64,000 bases of DNA from Bacteriovoracaceae bacterium UBA6200 (GTDB lineage: Bacteria > Bdellovibrionota > Bacteriovoracia > Bacteriovoracales > Bacteriovoracaceae), in NCBI GenBank assembly GCA_002422605.1, contig DISW01000009.1:13568-77567 (forward strand). Reading direction: 5' to 3'. The notes under the pieces were generated by a model, which was given only the letters and a program-made list of their open reading frames with translations, made no database searches and had not been told where the DNA came from. Made by a program: the position numbers and the translations under genes. Of this stretch, positions 9,587 through 18,384 are shown piece after piece (the first letter of the stretch is position 1; each line of letters opens with the position of its first letter).

Positions 9587-9958
9587 CTATTGCTTAGATT
9601 TAATAAAGGCAAAGATATCGTTCCATTCAGAGTCTGGCATTTTGAATGTCTTCATGGTTTTGCTGAACTTCTTACTCATTTCAACAGCATCTTTATCACC
9701 TGATTCAATCATGGCCGCCGGATTCTTGGTAAATTTAAGCACCCAGGCTTCTGTACGGCGTTTATACAAGCCAGAAAGATTTGGCCCCTGGAGTTCGTCT
9801 TTAGCGCCATAAGAAGGCCCAATGCCATGACAAGCTGTGCATCCCCAATCCTCAAAAAGAAACTTTCCATTGGCAATACTCTTAGCGTTTCCTTTTCCTT
9901 GAGCAAAAGCAGCAGCTGATAAAGACAATGCGATAACAACGACAAATAACTTTTTCAA
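9587..9958 (-). CDS. Small periplasmic cytochrome c, last gene of the nir operon (NirC/c55x-like)
   Basis: 123 residues, signal peptide 1-19 or 20 (cleavage around AFA-Q), heme site CTACH (40-44), and a C-terminal FKMPDSEWNDIFAFI that supplies a Met ligand candidate. Of single-heme class I type. It follows the NirN-like gene by 21 bases and ends the operon. NirC proteins in other denitrifiers are small cytochromes that help heme d1 delivery or feed electrons to NirS; either role fits here. Assignment to NirC rather than a general donor is uncertain. Confidence 0.75.
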   Translation of the reverse strand: MKKLFVVVIALSLSAAAFAQGKGNAKSIANGKFLFEDWGCTACHGIGPSYGAKDELQGPNLSGLYKRRTEAWVLKFTKNPAAMIESGDKDAVEMSKKFSKTMKTFKMPDSEWNDIFAFIKSKQ

Positions 9959-9979
9959 TGTTCACTCCTTGTTAAAGGT

Positions 9980-11794
9980 TTATTCACAAACCTTCATATA
10001 TTTTTTTTCTTCTAACTTATCCACTTCCGTGAAAGTGCTCCAACCAAGCTTCTTCCAGGCAATATAATTCTTGCAATCATTGACCACTCTTTCCGGATGC
10101 AGGAGGGAGTGATTAACCATGTTGTATAATGTGATCTTTTTTAAATCCGACTCCGCCAGGCGGAAGGACATTATATACTGAGCGACCATCTCTTTTTCCT
10201 CTTCAGTAAGAGGAATATCTGGCATCGTCGCTTTTTTATAACCAAGGTTCAGAGCATTCACTTGAGGACCATCGAGATGAACCTTAATCATCCCTTTGTC
10301 TCTTTTTTGGGCAATTGAAGTAAATGAAGGGCCAAAAGCACTCTGCTCCTGGTGATGACATCCCCAACACTTACCCATAAAGACTGATTCTCCCAATAAG
10401 ACCGGGAGATAGTTTCGTTCCTTATTGGCGACATTGTATTTACCTACGGGCAAGCTTGCATCGAAACGGCCGACTTCTTTTAAAGTTGCTGTATCATAAA
10501 CCAACAAAGACCCGTCGGTTTCAAAGATACTTAAATAAGCGAGTCTGCCGTCTGCGGAAAACTCAGTATGAGTAAATCTTTTGCCAGGAAGAGGCTTTAA
10601 TTTTTCTACTTGATGACTGCGCTTATCAACAAGAACCACTTCATCTGTGCCATTATCTATCCAAAGATGATTGGACTTGGGGTGTGATCTGACAAAGAAC
10701 CCATTCCCTCCGACCTGAACTTTCTTAACGAAACTGAAGTCATACATTTTCCAAATGGTTATGTAATCAGTCATCAAGTGAAAAGTCGCAAAATAAAATT
10801 GTCCCCGGTCATACCAATAAGTTGCAGAAGAGAGATGTGGCATGCCTGAAATATCATAATCAAAAATTACTTTTCTATTAGAAAGATCCACTACAGAAAG
10901 TTTCTTTCCTCCACGAGATGAGCCAACGATGAATTTATCAAGTGGATCGATAAAGAAATCCTCTATCGGCTCCTTGAGGTCATGGTGAACTAATTTTAGG
11001 GAAGTAAAATCAAAAAAACCTATTTTAGGTTTATCCCGATAAGTAAAGACAGCGCGATCTTCCTCTACCAGAGTATAAACACCACTGACCTTACCTTCCA
11101 GAGGAACTTCTTTAATAAAGCTTAAATCAACTGCGTTCACTATCATCATTTTCTGAGGCAAGAGACAGGAAGCAAGAAGATATTTTTGATTGTTGGAAAG
11201 GGCGATGTTTCTAAGGCTGATACAGGCACGAACTTGTCCGTAGTAACCTCGATCTAATTCATACTTTCCTATATAACCATCCCGACTTGGGACAAAGAAA
11301 TTTCGGTTGTCTTTAGTGTACTTGATTCCGCCGTGAATGCCGGAGAAGGTGAATTTATCCAAAATCTTCTGGTCCTCCATCACCCATACTAAATTATTGC
11401 CTCTTTCCACAACAGTCGTAAGGTTTAACTGATCCTTAATTTCTATTTTCTTAGGAGCTTCCTTAGAAAGGCTCCGGCTTTTAAGAATTGTTTCTTTATT
11501 CCAGGTAAATGAATATTTTCCCTTAATGAATGCAATCAGGTCTTTAATCTCTTCATCACTCAGGTGCGGGAAACCCATCATTAGGGTATTAGGTAAGCCA
11601 TTACGGATACTATCCATTAACTTTTTATCAGAACTTCTAGCTAATGTTTCAGATAAGAGCGGTGGACCAGAAAGTCCAATCCGGTCAGGATGATGACAAG
11701 AGGCACATTGCTGGAGATAAATTTCTTTACCCCCAGCAAAGACGTAAGAAGAGAGACATGTCATCATTAAAAACAAGAGATAAAATTTAAACAC
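9980..11794 (-). CDS. nirN: NirN-like cytochrome with c - heme d1 - c domain order
   Basis: 604 residues. Signal peptide 1-20; first cytochrome c domain with CASCH (30-34) and Met candidate near 72; an eight-bladed-propeller-like d1 domain about 120-458; then a second cytochrome c domain with CWGCH (476-480) and Met candidate 524 (KATMPDIPLT). In the d1 part, His154 (SGIHGG) matches the proximal heme d1 ligand and His320 (GMPH) the distal ligand position of NirN. The second active-site His of NirS (in PHPG) is absent, so nitrite reduction is unlikely. NirN oxidises the last heme d1 precursor. Usual NirN is about 490 residues and ends at the GKYNV region; here about 145 residues with a second heme follow, ending in two cysteines (574, 603). 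Confidence 0.85.
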   Translation of the reverse strand: MFKFYLLFLMMTCLSSYVFAGGKEIYLQQCASCHHPDRIGLSGPPLLSETLARSSDKKLMDSIRNGLPNTLMMGFPHLSDEEIKDLIAFIKGKYSFTWNKETILKSRSLSKEAPKKIEIKDQLNLTTVVERGNNLVWVMEDQKILDKFTFSGIHGGIKYTKDNRNFFVPSRDGYIGKYELDRGYYGQVRACISLRNIALSNNQKYLLASCLLPQKMMIVNAVDLSFIKEVPLEGKVSGVYTLVEEDRAVFTYRDKPKIGFFDFTSLKLVHHDLKEPIEDFFIDPLDKFIVGSSRGGKKLSVVDLSNRKVIFDYDISGMPHLSSATYWYDRGQFYFATFHLMTDYITIWKMYDFSFVKKVQVGGNGFFVRSHPKSNHLWIDNGTDEVVLVDKRSHQVEKLKPLPGKRFTHTEFSADGRLAYLSIFETDGSLLVYDTATLKEVGRFDASLPVGKYNVANKERNYLPVLLGESVFMGKCWGCHHQEQSAFGPSFTSIAQKRDKGMIKVHLDGPQVNALNLGYKKATMPDIPLTEEEKEMVAQYIMSFRLAESDLKKITLYNMVNHSLLHPERVVNDCKNYIAWKKLGWSTFTEVDKLEEKKYMKVCE

Positions 11795-11816
11795 GTCTCC
11801 CTCCTCTTAAAATAAC

Positions 11817-13460
11817 TTAGTAAACGTCATGAACGGTGTTATAGACGTTAAATTTCCCAGTCGGAGTGATCAAACGCTTATCCTTAATAACTTTTTTAAG
11901 TGTAAGTGTTTTATCATCCACCACAACGATGGCCGACTCATTTTTCATTTCATTCCAAACAGAGAACCATACTTCATCACCTTTTTTATTATATTCAGGC
12001 TGAACTACTTTCTTTGTTCCTGGACCTTGGATGCCTGCCCATTCAGCAATCGGAAGAACTTTGAATGGCTTATCAAGATCATCCAGATTGAATACAGCTA
12101 CAGACTGACTGATTTTTGGATCAGGGTTAAGAGCAGTATCAACATAAAGGTTGCGTGACTCAGGGTGAGTTTTAATGAATAAAGATCCTCCTCCTTGCCC
12201 CTTCAATGTTTTAACCATTTTCCAGGCATGTTTTTTATTCCAACTAGGATCAGTACCGATTAAAGCGATTGAACTGTCACCAAGGTGACTGGTTGCCCAG
12301 ACAGGACCAAACTGTTTTGTTTTAAAGTTCGCACCACGACCCGGATGTGGAATAGCGCCAACGTCAACTAACTTTGTAAGCTTTCTTTCTTTTGAATCGA
12401 TTACAGCAATCTTGTTAGAGTTGTTAGCAGCTGTGAGGAAGTAGCGCTTTGTAGAATCCCAACCGCCATCATGAAGGAATCGAGCCGATTCAATTTCAGT
12501 TACTGTAAGGTTTTGGATGTCCTTATAGTTAACCAGAAGAATCTTACCAGTTTCTTTCACGTTAATGATGAAATCAGGATGTTCGTGTGATGCTACAATT
12601 GCAGCAACACGTGGCTCTGGATGATATTCTTGTGTGCCCACGACGTTCCCGCGAGTAGAAACAACTTTTCTTGGTTCAAGAGTATCCCCGTCCATAATAA
12701 CATACTGAGGTGGCCAGTAAGCACCAGCGATTGCGAATTTATCTTCATAGCCTTTATACTTAGAAGTCTCCACAGAGCGGGCCTCAAGACCGATTTTGAT
12801 TTCAGCGACGTTGTCAGGTTTTTCCATCCAAAGGTCAATTAGGTTAACACGTGCATCTCGTCCAATTACGTAGAGGTAACGGCCAGAGTGTGAAATCCGT
12901 GAAATGTGAACGGCATACCCTGTTTTGACGATGTTAACAATTTCTTTAGTGTCCCCATCGATAATGGCAACTTCACCAGAATCACGAAGAGTAACTGAGA
13001 AGAAGTTCTCAATATTATAATTGTTCATCTTCTTCGTTGGACGCTTCTCAACTGGAATGTAAATTTTATGAGTTTCTTTCATTTCTTTCAGACCCCACTC
13101 AGGTGGAGCAGTCGGTTCTGTCTGAACATATTTTGCCATAAGCTTAATTTCTTCAGCAGACATCTCATCTTGCCATGCCGGCATACCACCAGCGGAACCT
13201 TCAGCAATAAAGCTTTCAAGATAACGGGTTCCCAAAGGAATAGTCTTGTCCGTTGTCAGGGCCTTACCGGTTGCTCCTTTTCTTAATACTCCGTGACAAC
13301 CAGCACACCGTTCAAAGTAGAGCTTATCGGCCTGCTTAAGCTCAGCATCATTCAAACTTACCTTTGCCTTCTGAGCAAATGATGTGACAGGAATCATCAA
13401 CACGAAACCTAAAAGGAGGCCTGCCCCCACCTTTAAGTTTTTTTTCTTAAAATGATCCAT
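11817..13460 (-). CDS. nirS: NirS, cytochrome cd1 nitrite reductase
   Basis: 547 residues from the ATG at 13460, which follows an AGGAG ribosome site by 5 bases; a start at 13493 is also open but overlaps nirJ and precedes the signal peptide. Cytochrome c domain with CAGCH (52-56). The d1 propeller carries proximal His185 (YAVHISRIS) and both active-site histidines, His330 (FLHDGGWD) and His372 (IPHPGRG). The end GKFNVYNTVHDVY is the family C-terminus. It reduces nitrite to NO in the periplasm. Located just after nirJ and before the NirN-like gene. All key residues are present, so it should be active. Confidence 0.97.
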   Translation of the reverse strand: MDHFKKKNLKVGAGLLLGFVLMIPVTSFAQKAKVSLNDAELKQADKLYFERCAGCHGVLRKGATGKALTTDKTIPLGTRYLESFIAEGSAGGMPAWQDEMSAEEIKLMAKYVQTEPTAPPEWGLKEMKETHKIYIPVEKRPTKKMNNYNIENFFSVTLRDSGEVAIIDGDTKEIVNIVKTGYAVHISRISHSGRYLYVIGRDARVNLIDLWMEKPDNVAEIKIGLEARSVETSKYKGYEDKFAIAGAYWPPQYVIMDGDTLEPRKVVSTRGNVVGTQEYHPEPRVAAIVASHEHPDFIINVKETGKILLVNYKDIQNLTVTEIESARFLHDGGWDSTKRYFLTAANNSNKIAVIDSKERKLTKLVDVGAIPHPGRGANFKTKQFGPVWATSHLGDSSIALIGTDPSWNKKHAWKMVKTLKGQGGGSLFIKTHPESRNLYVDTALNPDPKISQSVAVFNLDDLDKPFKVLPIAEWAGIQGPGTKKVVQPEYNKKGDEVWFSVWNEMKNESAIVVVDDKTLTLKKVIKDKRLITPTGKFNVYNTVHDVY

Positions 13461-13473
13461 AAAATCTCCTATC

Positions 13474-14655
13474 CTACGATTTAACATGTTCATAAATGCC
13501 CATGTTTTTTAAAGTTGTTTGAGGTTTAAGAATTTCAGCATCTGAAAGATAACATCCCGGATCTGATGCCCAAGGATCGTTCAGAGTTTGCATGGCACGG
13601 ACTCTAGTATTCCCGTTACATATATTGAAAAATTCGCATCCATGACAGCGACCAGTAATCTGTCTTCGATCTGAGCGCAAAATCTGAATGATGGGGTGAG
13701 TATTTTCTTTCCAGATTTCGCTGAACGGTCGTTCTTTGATGTTTCCAAGTTTTACTCCGGGCCAGAAGCTGTCTGGATGGACATCACCTTGTGAATCAAT
13801 GTTTGCAACACCAACTCCCGAAGCATTCCCTCCCCAACGCAGCATCAGCTCCCGTACATATTGGATGTTCTCATCGGGAAATCTTCCCTTTGCCCAAAGA
13901 AGCATGAATCCAGCATCGGCATCGTTATTTCCAGTGACGATCTCCAGAGGATTATCATTTTGCTCTAAAAGTAGAGTCTTCTCGAGCAGAAGATTCATCG
14001 CATTTCTGGTCATTTCAAAATGAGCATCTTCTTTTTTCTTCGCTCGCCCGCCGTAGTTCAAATGAGAAAGATAAAACTTTCCAACTCCGAGATCCTGACA
14101 AAGTTCCAGCATATTCCCAATCTGATGAGCATTGGTGTGTGTGAGGGTGGTTCGGATACCAACTTTAAGCCCCTGTTCTACAGCGTGTTTAATTCCAACA
14201 ACGGATTGGTCAAAGGCACCCTTTTCACCACGAATGTAATCATGCACCTCTCCTATACCGTCAAGACTTATGCCTACATAATCAAAGCCCATTTTTTTCA
14301 ATCGAGTGGCCACTTCAGGAGTGATTAAAATTCCATTAGTCGAAAGTGAAAGGTAAAACTTTTGTTTTTTTGCATGATTGGCAATTTCAAAAAAATTCGG
14401 ATGTAAGAGAGGTTCACCGCCTGAGAGTATCAGGGCCGGAACGTTTGCTTCCCCAAGGTCATCAATATTTTTAATACATTCATCAAGAGATAACTCCCCT
14501 TCAAAATCCTTATTATAAGAATTTGCATAACACATCCGACAGGCGAGGTTACATTTACGAAGGATATTCCAAATAACTACCGGACCTGTCGCCTTTCTGA
14601 ATTTCGGGTGCGAAGGAGAAATTAACTCACGCATATAATAGGAAAGCCTAAACAT
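13474..14655 (-). CDS. nirJ: NirJ, radical SAM enzyme of heme d1 synthesis
   Basis: 393 residues. Radical SAM cluster CNLACRMC with Cys35, Cys39 and Cys42; a C-terminal SPASM-like Cys set (CHGCEFFNIC and later CYLSD). NirJ removes two propionate side chains from didecarboxysiroheme to prepare the keto groups of heme d1. The gene overlaps nirH by 8 bases and ends 13 bases before nirS. Length is as expected for the family. Confidence 0.95.
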   Translation of the reverse strand: MFRLSYYMRELISPSHPKFRKATGPVVIWNILRKCNLACRMCYANSYNKDFEGELSLDECIKNIDDLGEANVPALILSGGEPLLHPNFFEIANHAKKQKFYLSLSTNGILITPEVATRLKKMGFDYVGISLDGIGEVHDYIRGEKGAFDQSVVGIKHAVEQGLKVGIRTTLTHTNAHQIGNMLELCQDLGVGKFYLSHLNYGGRAKKKEDAHFEMTRNAMNLLLEKTLLLEQNDNPLEIVTGNNDADAGFMLLWAKGRFPDENIQYVRELMLRWGGNASGVGVANIDSQGDVHPDSFWPGVKLGNIKERPFSEIWKENTHPIIQILRSDRRQITGRCHGCEFFNICNGNTRVRAMQTLNDPWASDPGCYLSDAEILKPQTTLKNMGIYEHVKS

Positions 14656-15154
14656 TCTGCGTCCTTTTAAAACGGATTCCCGTTTTTTTTAAAATCCTCT
14701 TACTGTAAAGAGCTGTCTGTGATCGAAAACGGCCATCAATCAGAGAACAAAGTAATGTAATTTTTTTCTCTGTCTCTTCCTTGTTTTTTCCGTGAACCAT
14801 GGCGAAGAAGTTAAAAGGCCATTCAGGTAAAAATCTTGGGCGAAGATAGCAATGGCTGATAAACCCCACTTTCGTAAAAATTCCGGCGACTTTTTCTAAA
14901 TTTTCATCAGGGATGTCCCATACAGTCATAGCATTGGCGAAATAACCGATTTTATAATGGTTAGGAGTTCCTGCAATTTTCCTGATAAAACCGGCAGATT
15001 TCATTCGAAGAAGCCGACTATGAACTTCTTCTTCACTTAGAGAAAGTTCTGAAGCAATTGTAAGATATGGCCGGGAAGTCAAAGGAAGACCCTCTTGTGT
15101 CGCCAGCACAATCTCAAGATCAATTGAATCAAAATCCATCATGTCTACTTTCAT
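14648..15154 (-). CDS. nirH: NirH-type siroheme decarboxylase subunit (Lrp/AsnC-like fold)
   Basis: 168 residues. N-terminal winged-helix-like half (LPLTSRPYLTIASEL), then the characteristic NAMTVWDIPDE and LPEWPFNFFAMVHGK stretches of the NirL/NirH branch. NirD, L, G and H act together to decarboxylate siroheme to 12,18-didecarboxysiroheme. Starts 6 bases after nirG and overlaps nirJ by 8 bases. The NirH versus NirL name rests on operon order and the NAMTVWD motif. Confidence 0.88.
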   Translation of the reverse strand: MKVDMMDFDSIDLEIVLATQEGLPLTSRPYLTIASELSLSEEEVHSRLLRMKSAGFIRKIAGTPNHYKIGYFANAMTVWDIPDENLEKVAGIFTKVGFISHCYLRPRFLPEWPFNFFAMVHGKNKEETEKKITLLCSLIDGRFRSQTALYSKRILKKTGIRFKRTQNV

Positions 15155-15160
15155 TCTGCT

Positions 15161-15547
15161 TTATGCCTCTAAATACAAATCCAAAATATATTCTTTGAGC
15201 TTAGGGAAATTATAAGTTTTAAGTCCTACAAGACTCTCAATCTGTGTAAGCGTTTTTGCGACATCCTCCATATCAATACCCGATACCACAAACCACATAT
15301 TAAACTCATGATCTCTTTCATAGTTATGAGCGACTTCTTCAAAGGAATTTATAACTTCGCTTACCTCTTCAAAACACTCTAGAGGGACTTTCATCGCTAC
15401 TAAAGACACATGCCCTGAAGTACGGTCCACATTGAAGAATGGGCCGACTCTGGTAAGGATTCCCCGATTAAGAAGAGATTCAATTTGAATAATGAGATAT
15501 TCTTCACTCATACCGAGTTTTTCGGCCATGAAGCGATAAGGCTCCAT
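15161..15547 (-). CDS. nirG: NirG-type siroheme decarboxylase subunit; true start probably upstream at an ATT codon
   Basis: From the first ATG the product is 128 residues and lacks the first helix of the family. The frame continues upstream without a stop to 15655. The added residues (INDIEKKILNLIQKDFSFT) align with the start of the NirD-like paralogue (LDYKILAQKLVDHYQEDFPL). No ATG, GTG or TTG occurs there, but AAAGGAG at 15620-15614 precedes an ATT-ATT pair (15607 and 15604) by 6 and 9 bases. The likely product is therefore about 148 residues starting at ATT. Later motifs AHNYERDHEFNMWFVVSG mark the NirD/NirG branch. Part of the NirDLGH siroheme decarboxylase. Confidence 0.85.
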   Translation of the reverse strand: MEPYRFMAEKLGMSEEYLIIQIESLLNRGILTRVGPFFNVDRTSGHVSLVAMKVPLECFEEVSEVINSFEEVAHNYERDHEFNMWFVVSGIDMEDVAKTLTQIESLVGLKTYNFPKLKEYILDLYLEA

Positions 15548-15599
15548 AGTGAAAGAAAAATCTTTTTGAATCAGGTTGAGAATTTTCTTCTCAATGTCG

Positions 15600-16067
15600 T
15601 TAATAATAGGAAGCTCCTTTTTGTTTAAAACAACGTGAGCTAAACAAAATCTTCACCTTCTCTTTAGAAAGGCCAAGTTCACTTAATATTTGTTCTATTT
15701 GTTCTTCTACTACTGTCCGGGATTTACCATGGATCATGCAGTAAAGGTTATAAGGCCATTCAGGCAAACTCTCCCGCTGATAACATAATTTTACAAAAGG
15801 ATAGGCCGAGATCTTAATCGCGATTTTATCCACGTCTACCAAAGGCAAATTGAAAGTCACCATCGCATTATGGAGGTAACCACAATTTCTATTCTTAACA
15901 ATGAGTCCAAAACGCTTAATCTTTCCTTCATTTTTCAAGATAGAGATAGTACGAATGACTTCGCTTTCGCTTTGCCCGATTTCATTTGCCAAAACCTGGT
16001 AGGGTCGAGCTTTAGTCACGTCTAATCCACTTTCCATTGCCATCAGGAGACTTGAGTGAGTAATCAC
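15600..16067 (-). CDS. nirL: NirL-type siroheme decarboxylase subunit
   Basis: 155 residues from the GTG at 16067, which overlaps the nirD stop as GTGA and follows GGGAGG by 4 bases; a TTG start at 16079 is an alternative. Motifs NAMVTFNLP and LPEWPYNLYCMIHGKSR belong to the NirL/NirH branch. Works with NirD, NirG and NirH in siroheme decarboxylation. The gene runs 8 bases into the proposed ATT start of nirG, in keeping with the overlapping style of the operon. Confidence 0.88.
   Translation of the reverse strand: MITHSSLLMAMESGLDVTKARPYQVLANEIGQSESEVIRTISILKNEGKIKRFGLIVKNRNCGYLHNAMVTFNLPLVDVDKIAIKISAYPFVKLCYQRESLPEWPYNLYCMIHGKSRTVVEEQIEQILSELGLSKEKVKILFSSRCFKQKGASYY
15614..15620 (-). promoter_or_regulatory. 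Ribosome binding site that points to an ATT start of nirG
   Basis: AAAGGAG on the minus strand, inside the end of nirL. It is 6 bases from ATT at 15607 and 9 from ATT at 15604, but about 66 bases from the first ATG of nirG at 15547, too far to serve it. Confidence 0.6.
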
Positions 16068-16552
16068 ATGGCCTCCCAATCGATGCTCTCTCTATAGCTC
16101 AGATCGATTTTGTAGGCCTTTAGCATCGGAAATTTTAGAACCTTAACATTGCAAGACGTTTCAATTCTTGAGACAACTTCCTCAAGCTTTTTTTGATCAG
16201 GAGCGGTTACAACGAACCATAAATTAAGCTCGTCTTCTCGCTGATAATTATGATTAATTTCGTGGAACTGATTGATAAATTCAGCAACCTGCTCAATTCT
16301 TTCCGGAGGACAAGCAATTGCGGCCAGAGTACTCGCACCCATTTTCTGAGCGTGAAAAAGTGGCCCCACTCTTCCAATAATTCCCATGTCCTGCATTTTC
16401 ACAAGACATTCCATCACTTCTACCTCAGTCGTATCAAGGCTATTGGCAATTGATTCAAAAGGCCGTGATTCAAGCGGGAAATCCTCTTGATAATGGTCTA
16501 CAAGTTTTTGGGCCAGAATTTTATAGTCCAACCACTTCTTCCTTTGATTCAT
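16064..16552 (-). CDS. nirD: NirD-type siroheme decarboxylase subunit
   Basis: 162 residues. N-terminal DFPLESRPFESIANSL, then GASTLAAIACP and INHNYQREDELNLWFVVTAP, the signature of the NirD/NirG branch of Lrp-like siroheme decarboxylases. The gene starts 32 bases inside the end of nirE and ends overlapping nirL. Together the four separate genes D-L-G-H match the Pseudomonas-type arrangement, rather than the fused nirDL form found in Paracoccus. No clear ribosome site precedes it, so translational coupling to nirE is likely. Confidence 0.88.
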   Translation of the reverse strand: MNQRKKWLDYKILAQKLVDHYQEDFPLESRPFESIANSLDTTEVEVMECLVKMQDMGIIGRVGPLFHAQKMGASTLAAIACPPERIEQVAEFINQFHEINHNYQREDELNLWFVVTAPDQKKLEEVVSRIETSCNVKVLKFPMLKAYKIDLSYRESIDWEAM

Positions 16553-17300
16553 AGTTCATTGTCTGAAACCATTCCCATTGATGATGGAACTTAACCACTT
16601 CCCCTATCACCATCACGGCCGGAGACATGACTTCGGGAGGGTTTATTGAAAGCTCTAAAAGATTAGTGATGATTGTTTTTTGATTATCTCTGGTGGCACT
16701 TTCAATAAAGGCAACAGGAGTTTGGGCAGATTTTCCGGCCTTGATTAAATGAGCTGCAATCATCTGACGGTTTTTAACTCCCATCAGAATGACTAAGGTA
16801 CCTAGGTTTGCAAATGCTTTCCAATCGTAGGTATCAACACCGTTCTGTGAACAGGTATGCCCGGCAATCACAGTGAAGTTATTTGCTACTCCTCGATGAG
16901 TGACGGGTATCCCTGCATAAGTAGCAGCGGCAACAGAAGATGAAATTCCAGGGACTAATTCAAAAGGGATCCCATGCTGTATGAGCACTTCAACCTCTTC
17001 GCCTCCTCTACCAAAGACGAAGGGATCACCGCCTTTCAAACGAATAACTTTTTTATAGCGGCGGGCATATTCAACCAGCAAGGAATTTATTTCATTCTGA
17101 GGTAGAGTATGGTCACTTTCTTTTTTTCCTACATAGTGGCGAATACAATGGCGAGGCAGGATTTCCAGAATGTCATTACCGACCAATCTGTCATAAACCA
17201 CCACATCGGCTTCTTTTAATAACTCGTAGGCCCTTACAGTCAGAAGCTCAATTGGGCCGGGGCCTGCACCTGTCAGGTAAACTTTTCCATTATTTAGCAT
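16521..17300 (-). CDS. nirE: NirE/CobA, uroporphyrinogen-III C-methyltransferase
   Basis: 259 residues from ATG 17300, with GGAG 6 bases before it (an in-frame TTG at 17306 lies within the spacer). Motifs GAGPGPIELLTVRA near the N-terminus, VVVYDRLV, RLKGGDPFVFGRGGEE and VPGISS are those of SUMT enzymes, which make precorrin-2 from uroporphyrinogen III with two SAM. Within the nir operon it supplies precorrin-2 for siroheme and then heme d1. Overlaps nirF upstream and nirD downstream. Monofunctional, without a CysG dehydrogenase fusion; that activity is encoded by 18381-18959. Confidence 0.94.
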   Translation of the reverse strand: MLNNGKVYLTGAGPGPIELLTVRAYELLKEADVVVYDRLVGNDILEILPRHCIRHYVGKKESDHTLPQNEINSLLVEYARRYKKVIRLKGGDPFVFGRGGEEVEVLIQHGIPFELVPGISSSVAAATYAGIPVTHRGVANNFTVIAGHTCSQNGVDTYDWKAFANLGTLVILMGVKNRQMIAAHLIKAGKSAQTPVAFIESATRDNQKTIITNLLELSINPPEVMSPAVMVIGEVVKFHHQWEWFQTMNYESKEEVVGL

Positions 17301-18384
17301 GGTCAACTCCGTCTTCCAGGAAAATTCCAGATGGTGTGCTTACAGGAATTGATCGGATTTTTTCCCAGGTTTTAGTGGAAAGGATATGAACTTTATTTTC
17401 AAAATAGGATGAAACGTAGAGAGCATCATGTGCAAGGGAGTATCTAAGATGCATGACCCTTCTACCCGCAGCGATGTCCGCAACCTTGCTCCAGTCGGAT
17501 GTACGAAAGACACTGATAAGATCCTCTTCATCACCACTGTAGTTGATTGATAAAAACTTTTTATCAGGAGAGACACTCGCAAATACGGGATTACCAGGGA
17601 GAGGAATCTCCCTCTTGCCTTGCATTTTCTTTAAATCAATAACCAGCAGGCTTTTATTTCCATTAAGAGGAACTACTGCTTCATCTCCAACGACTCCCCA
17701 GTAACCGAAATGAGGTACCTTGAACACCACTCCACCCGCTGAATCTCGGACTGAAACTTTATGATAATCGAAAGTTTTCAGATCTAAGATCCCAACTGCT
17801 CCTTCACTAAAGAGTCCTACAATGTAAATATTATCTTTAATGAGAGCATCAAAGGGCAGCTCACCTGCTTCACTTATGATTTTCACCAACTCATAGTTCT
17901 TATTTGCGTCTAAGACCCAAATTTCGTTTTTGTCCATGAGAGAGAAAACCAATAAGTTTTTCCAACTTTTAACACCAACATTTCTAGAATCTGTTTCAAT
18001 TGTTTTAATGACATTAAGATCTTCATCCAGGATGACAACAGAAAGGGGGTCATAATTAACCATGGCGAGATGGTTATTAATAAAAGTGATGCCAATTCCG
18101 CTTTGGCCGATTTTGGCCTTTTTAATGAGAACGTCATTTTTAGTATCAATTTTCGACAGGAATCCATCTCTTGCCAGTACGTAGGCGAAATTCCCTTTAA
18201 ATTTAATAGTGGCATGATTGAGATTGCCCAGATCAGATATTTTTTTACTGCTCGTTTCGTTTCCAATAACTGTCAATGCTTCTCTCTCTCGCTCTACAAC
18301 GTAGACTTTTTCCTCCGACTTCTTCTGTAAGGTAGAACAAGAAACGATAAGGACCCCTAGGAACGCTATAAATAGTCTCGTCAC
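17290..18384 (-). CDS. nirF: NirF, heme d1 biosynthesis lipoprotein with d1-like propeller
   Basis: 364 residues. Lipoprotein signal ending IVSC with Cys16 as the probable lipid site, then a d1-type beta-propeller. His57 (NLNHATIKF), followed by AYVLARDGFLSKID, matches the essential proximal His of NirF. No cytochrome c domain is present. NirF acts in the periplasm late in heme d1 formation, near NirN. ATGA overlap with the preceding precorrin-2 dehydrogenase gene and 11-base overlap with nirE. Confidence 0.92.
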   Translation of the reverse strand: MTRLFIAFLGVLIVSCSTLQKKSEEKVYVVEREREALTVIGNETSSKKISDLGNLNHATIKFKGNFAYVLARDGFLSKIDTKNDVLIKKAKIGQSGIGITFINNHLAMVNYDPLSVVILDEDLNVIKTIETDSRNVGVKSWKNLLVFSLMDKNEIWVLDANKNYELVKIISEAGELPFDALIKDNIYIVGLFSEGAVGILDLKTFDYHKVSVRDSAGGVVFKVPHFGYWGVVGDEAVVPLNGNKSLLVIDLKKMQGKREIPLPGNPVFASVSPDKKFLSINYSGDEEDLISVFRTSDWSKVADIAAGRRVMHLRYSLAHDALYVSSYFENKVHILSTKTWEKIRSIPVSTPSGIFLEDGVDHAK

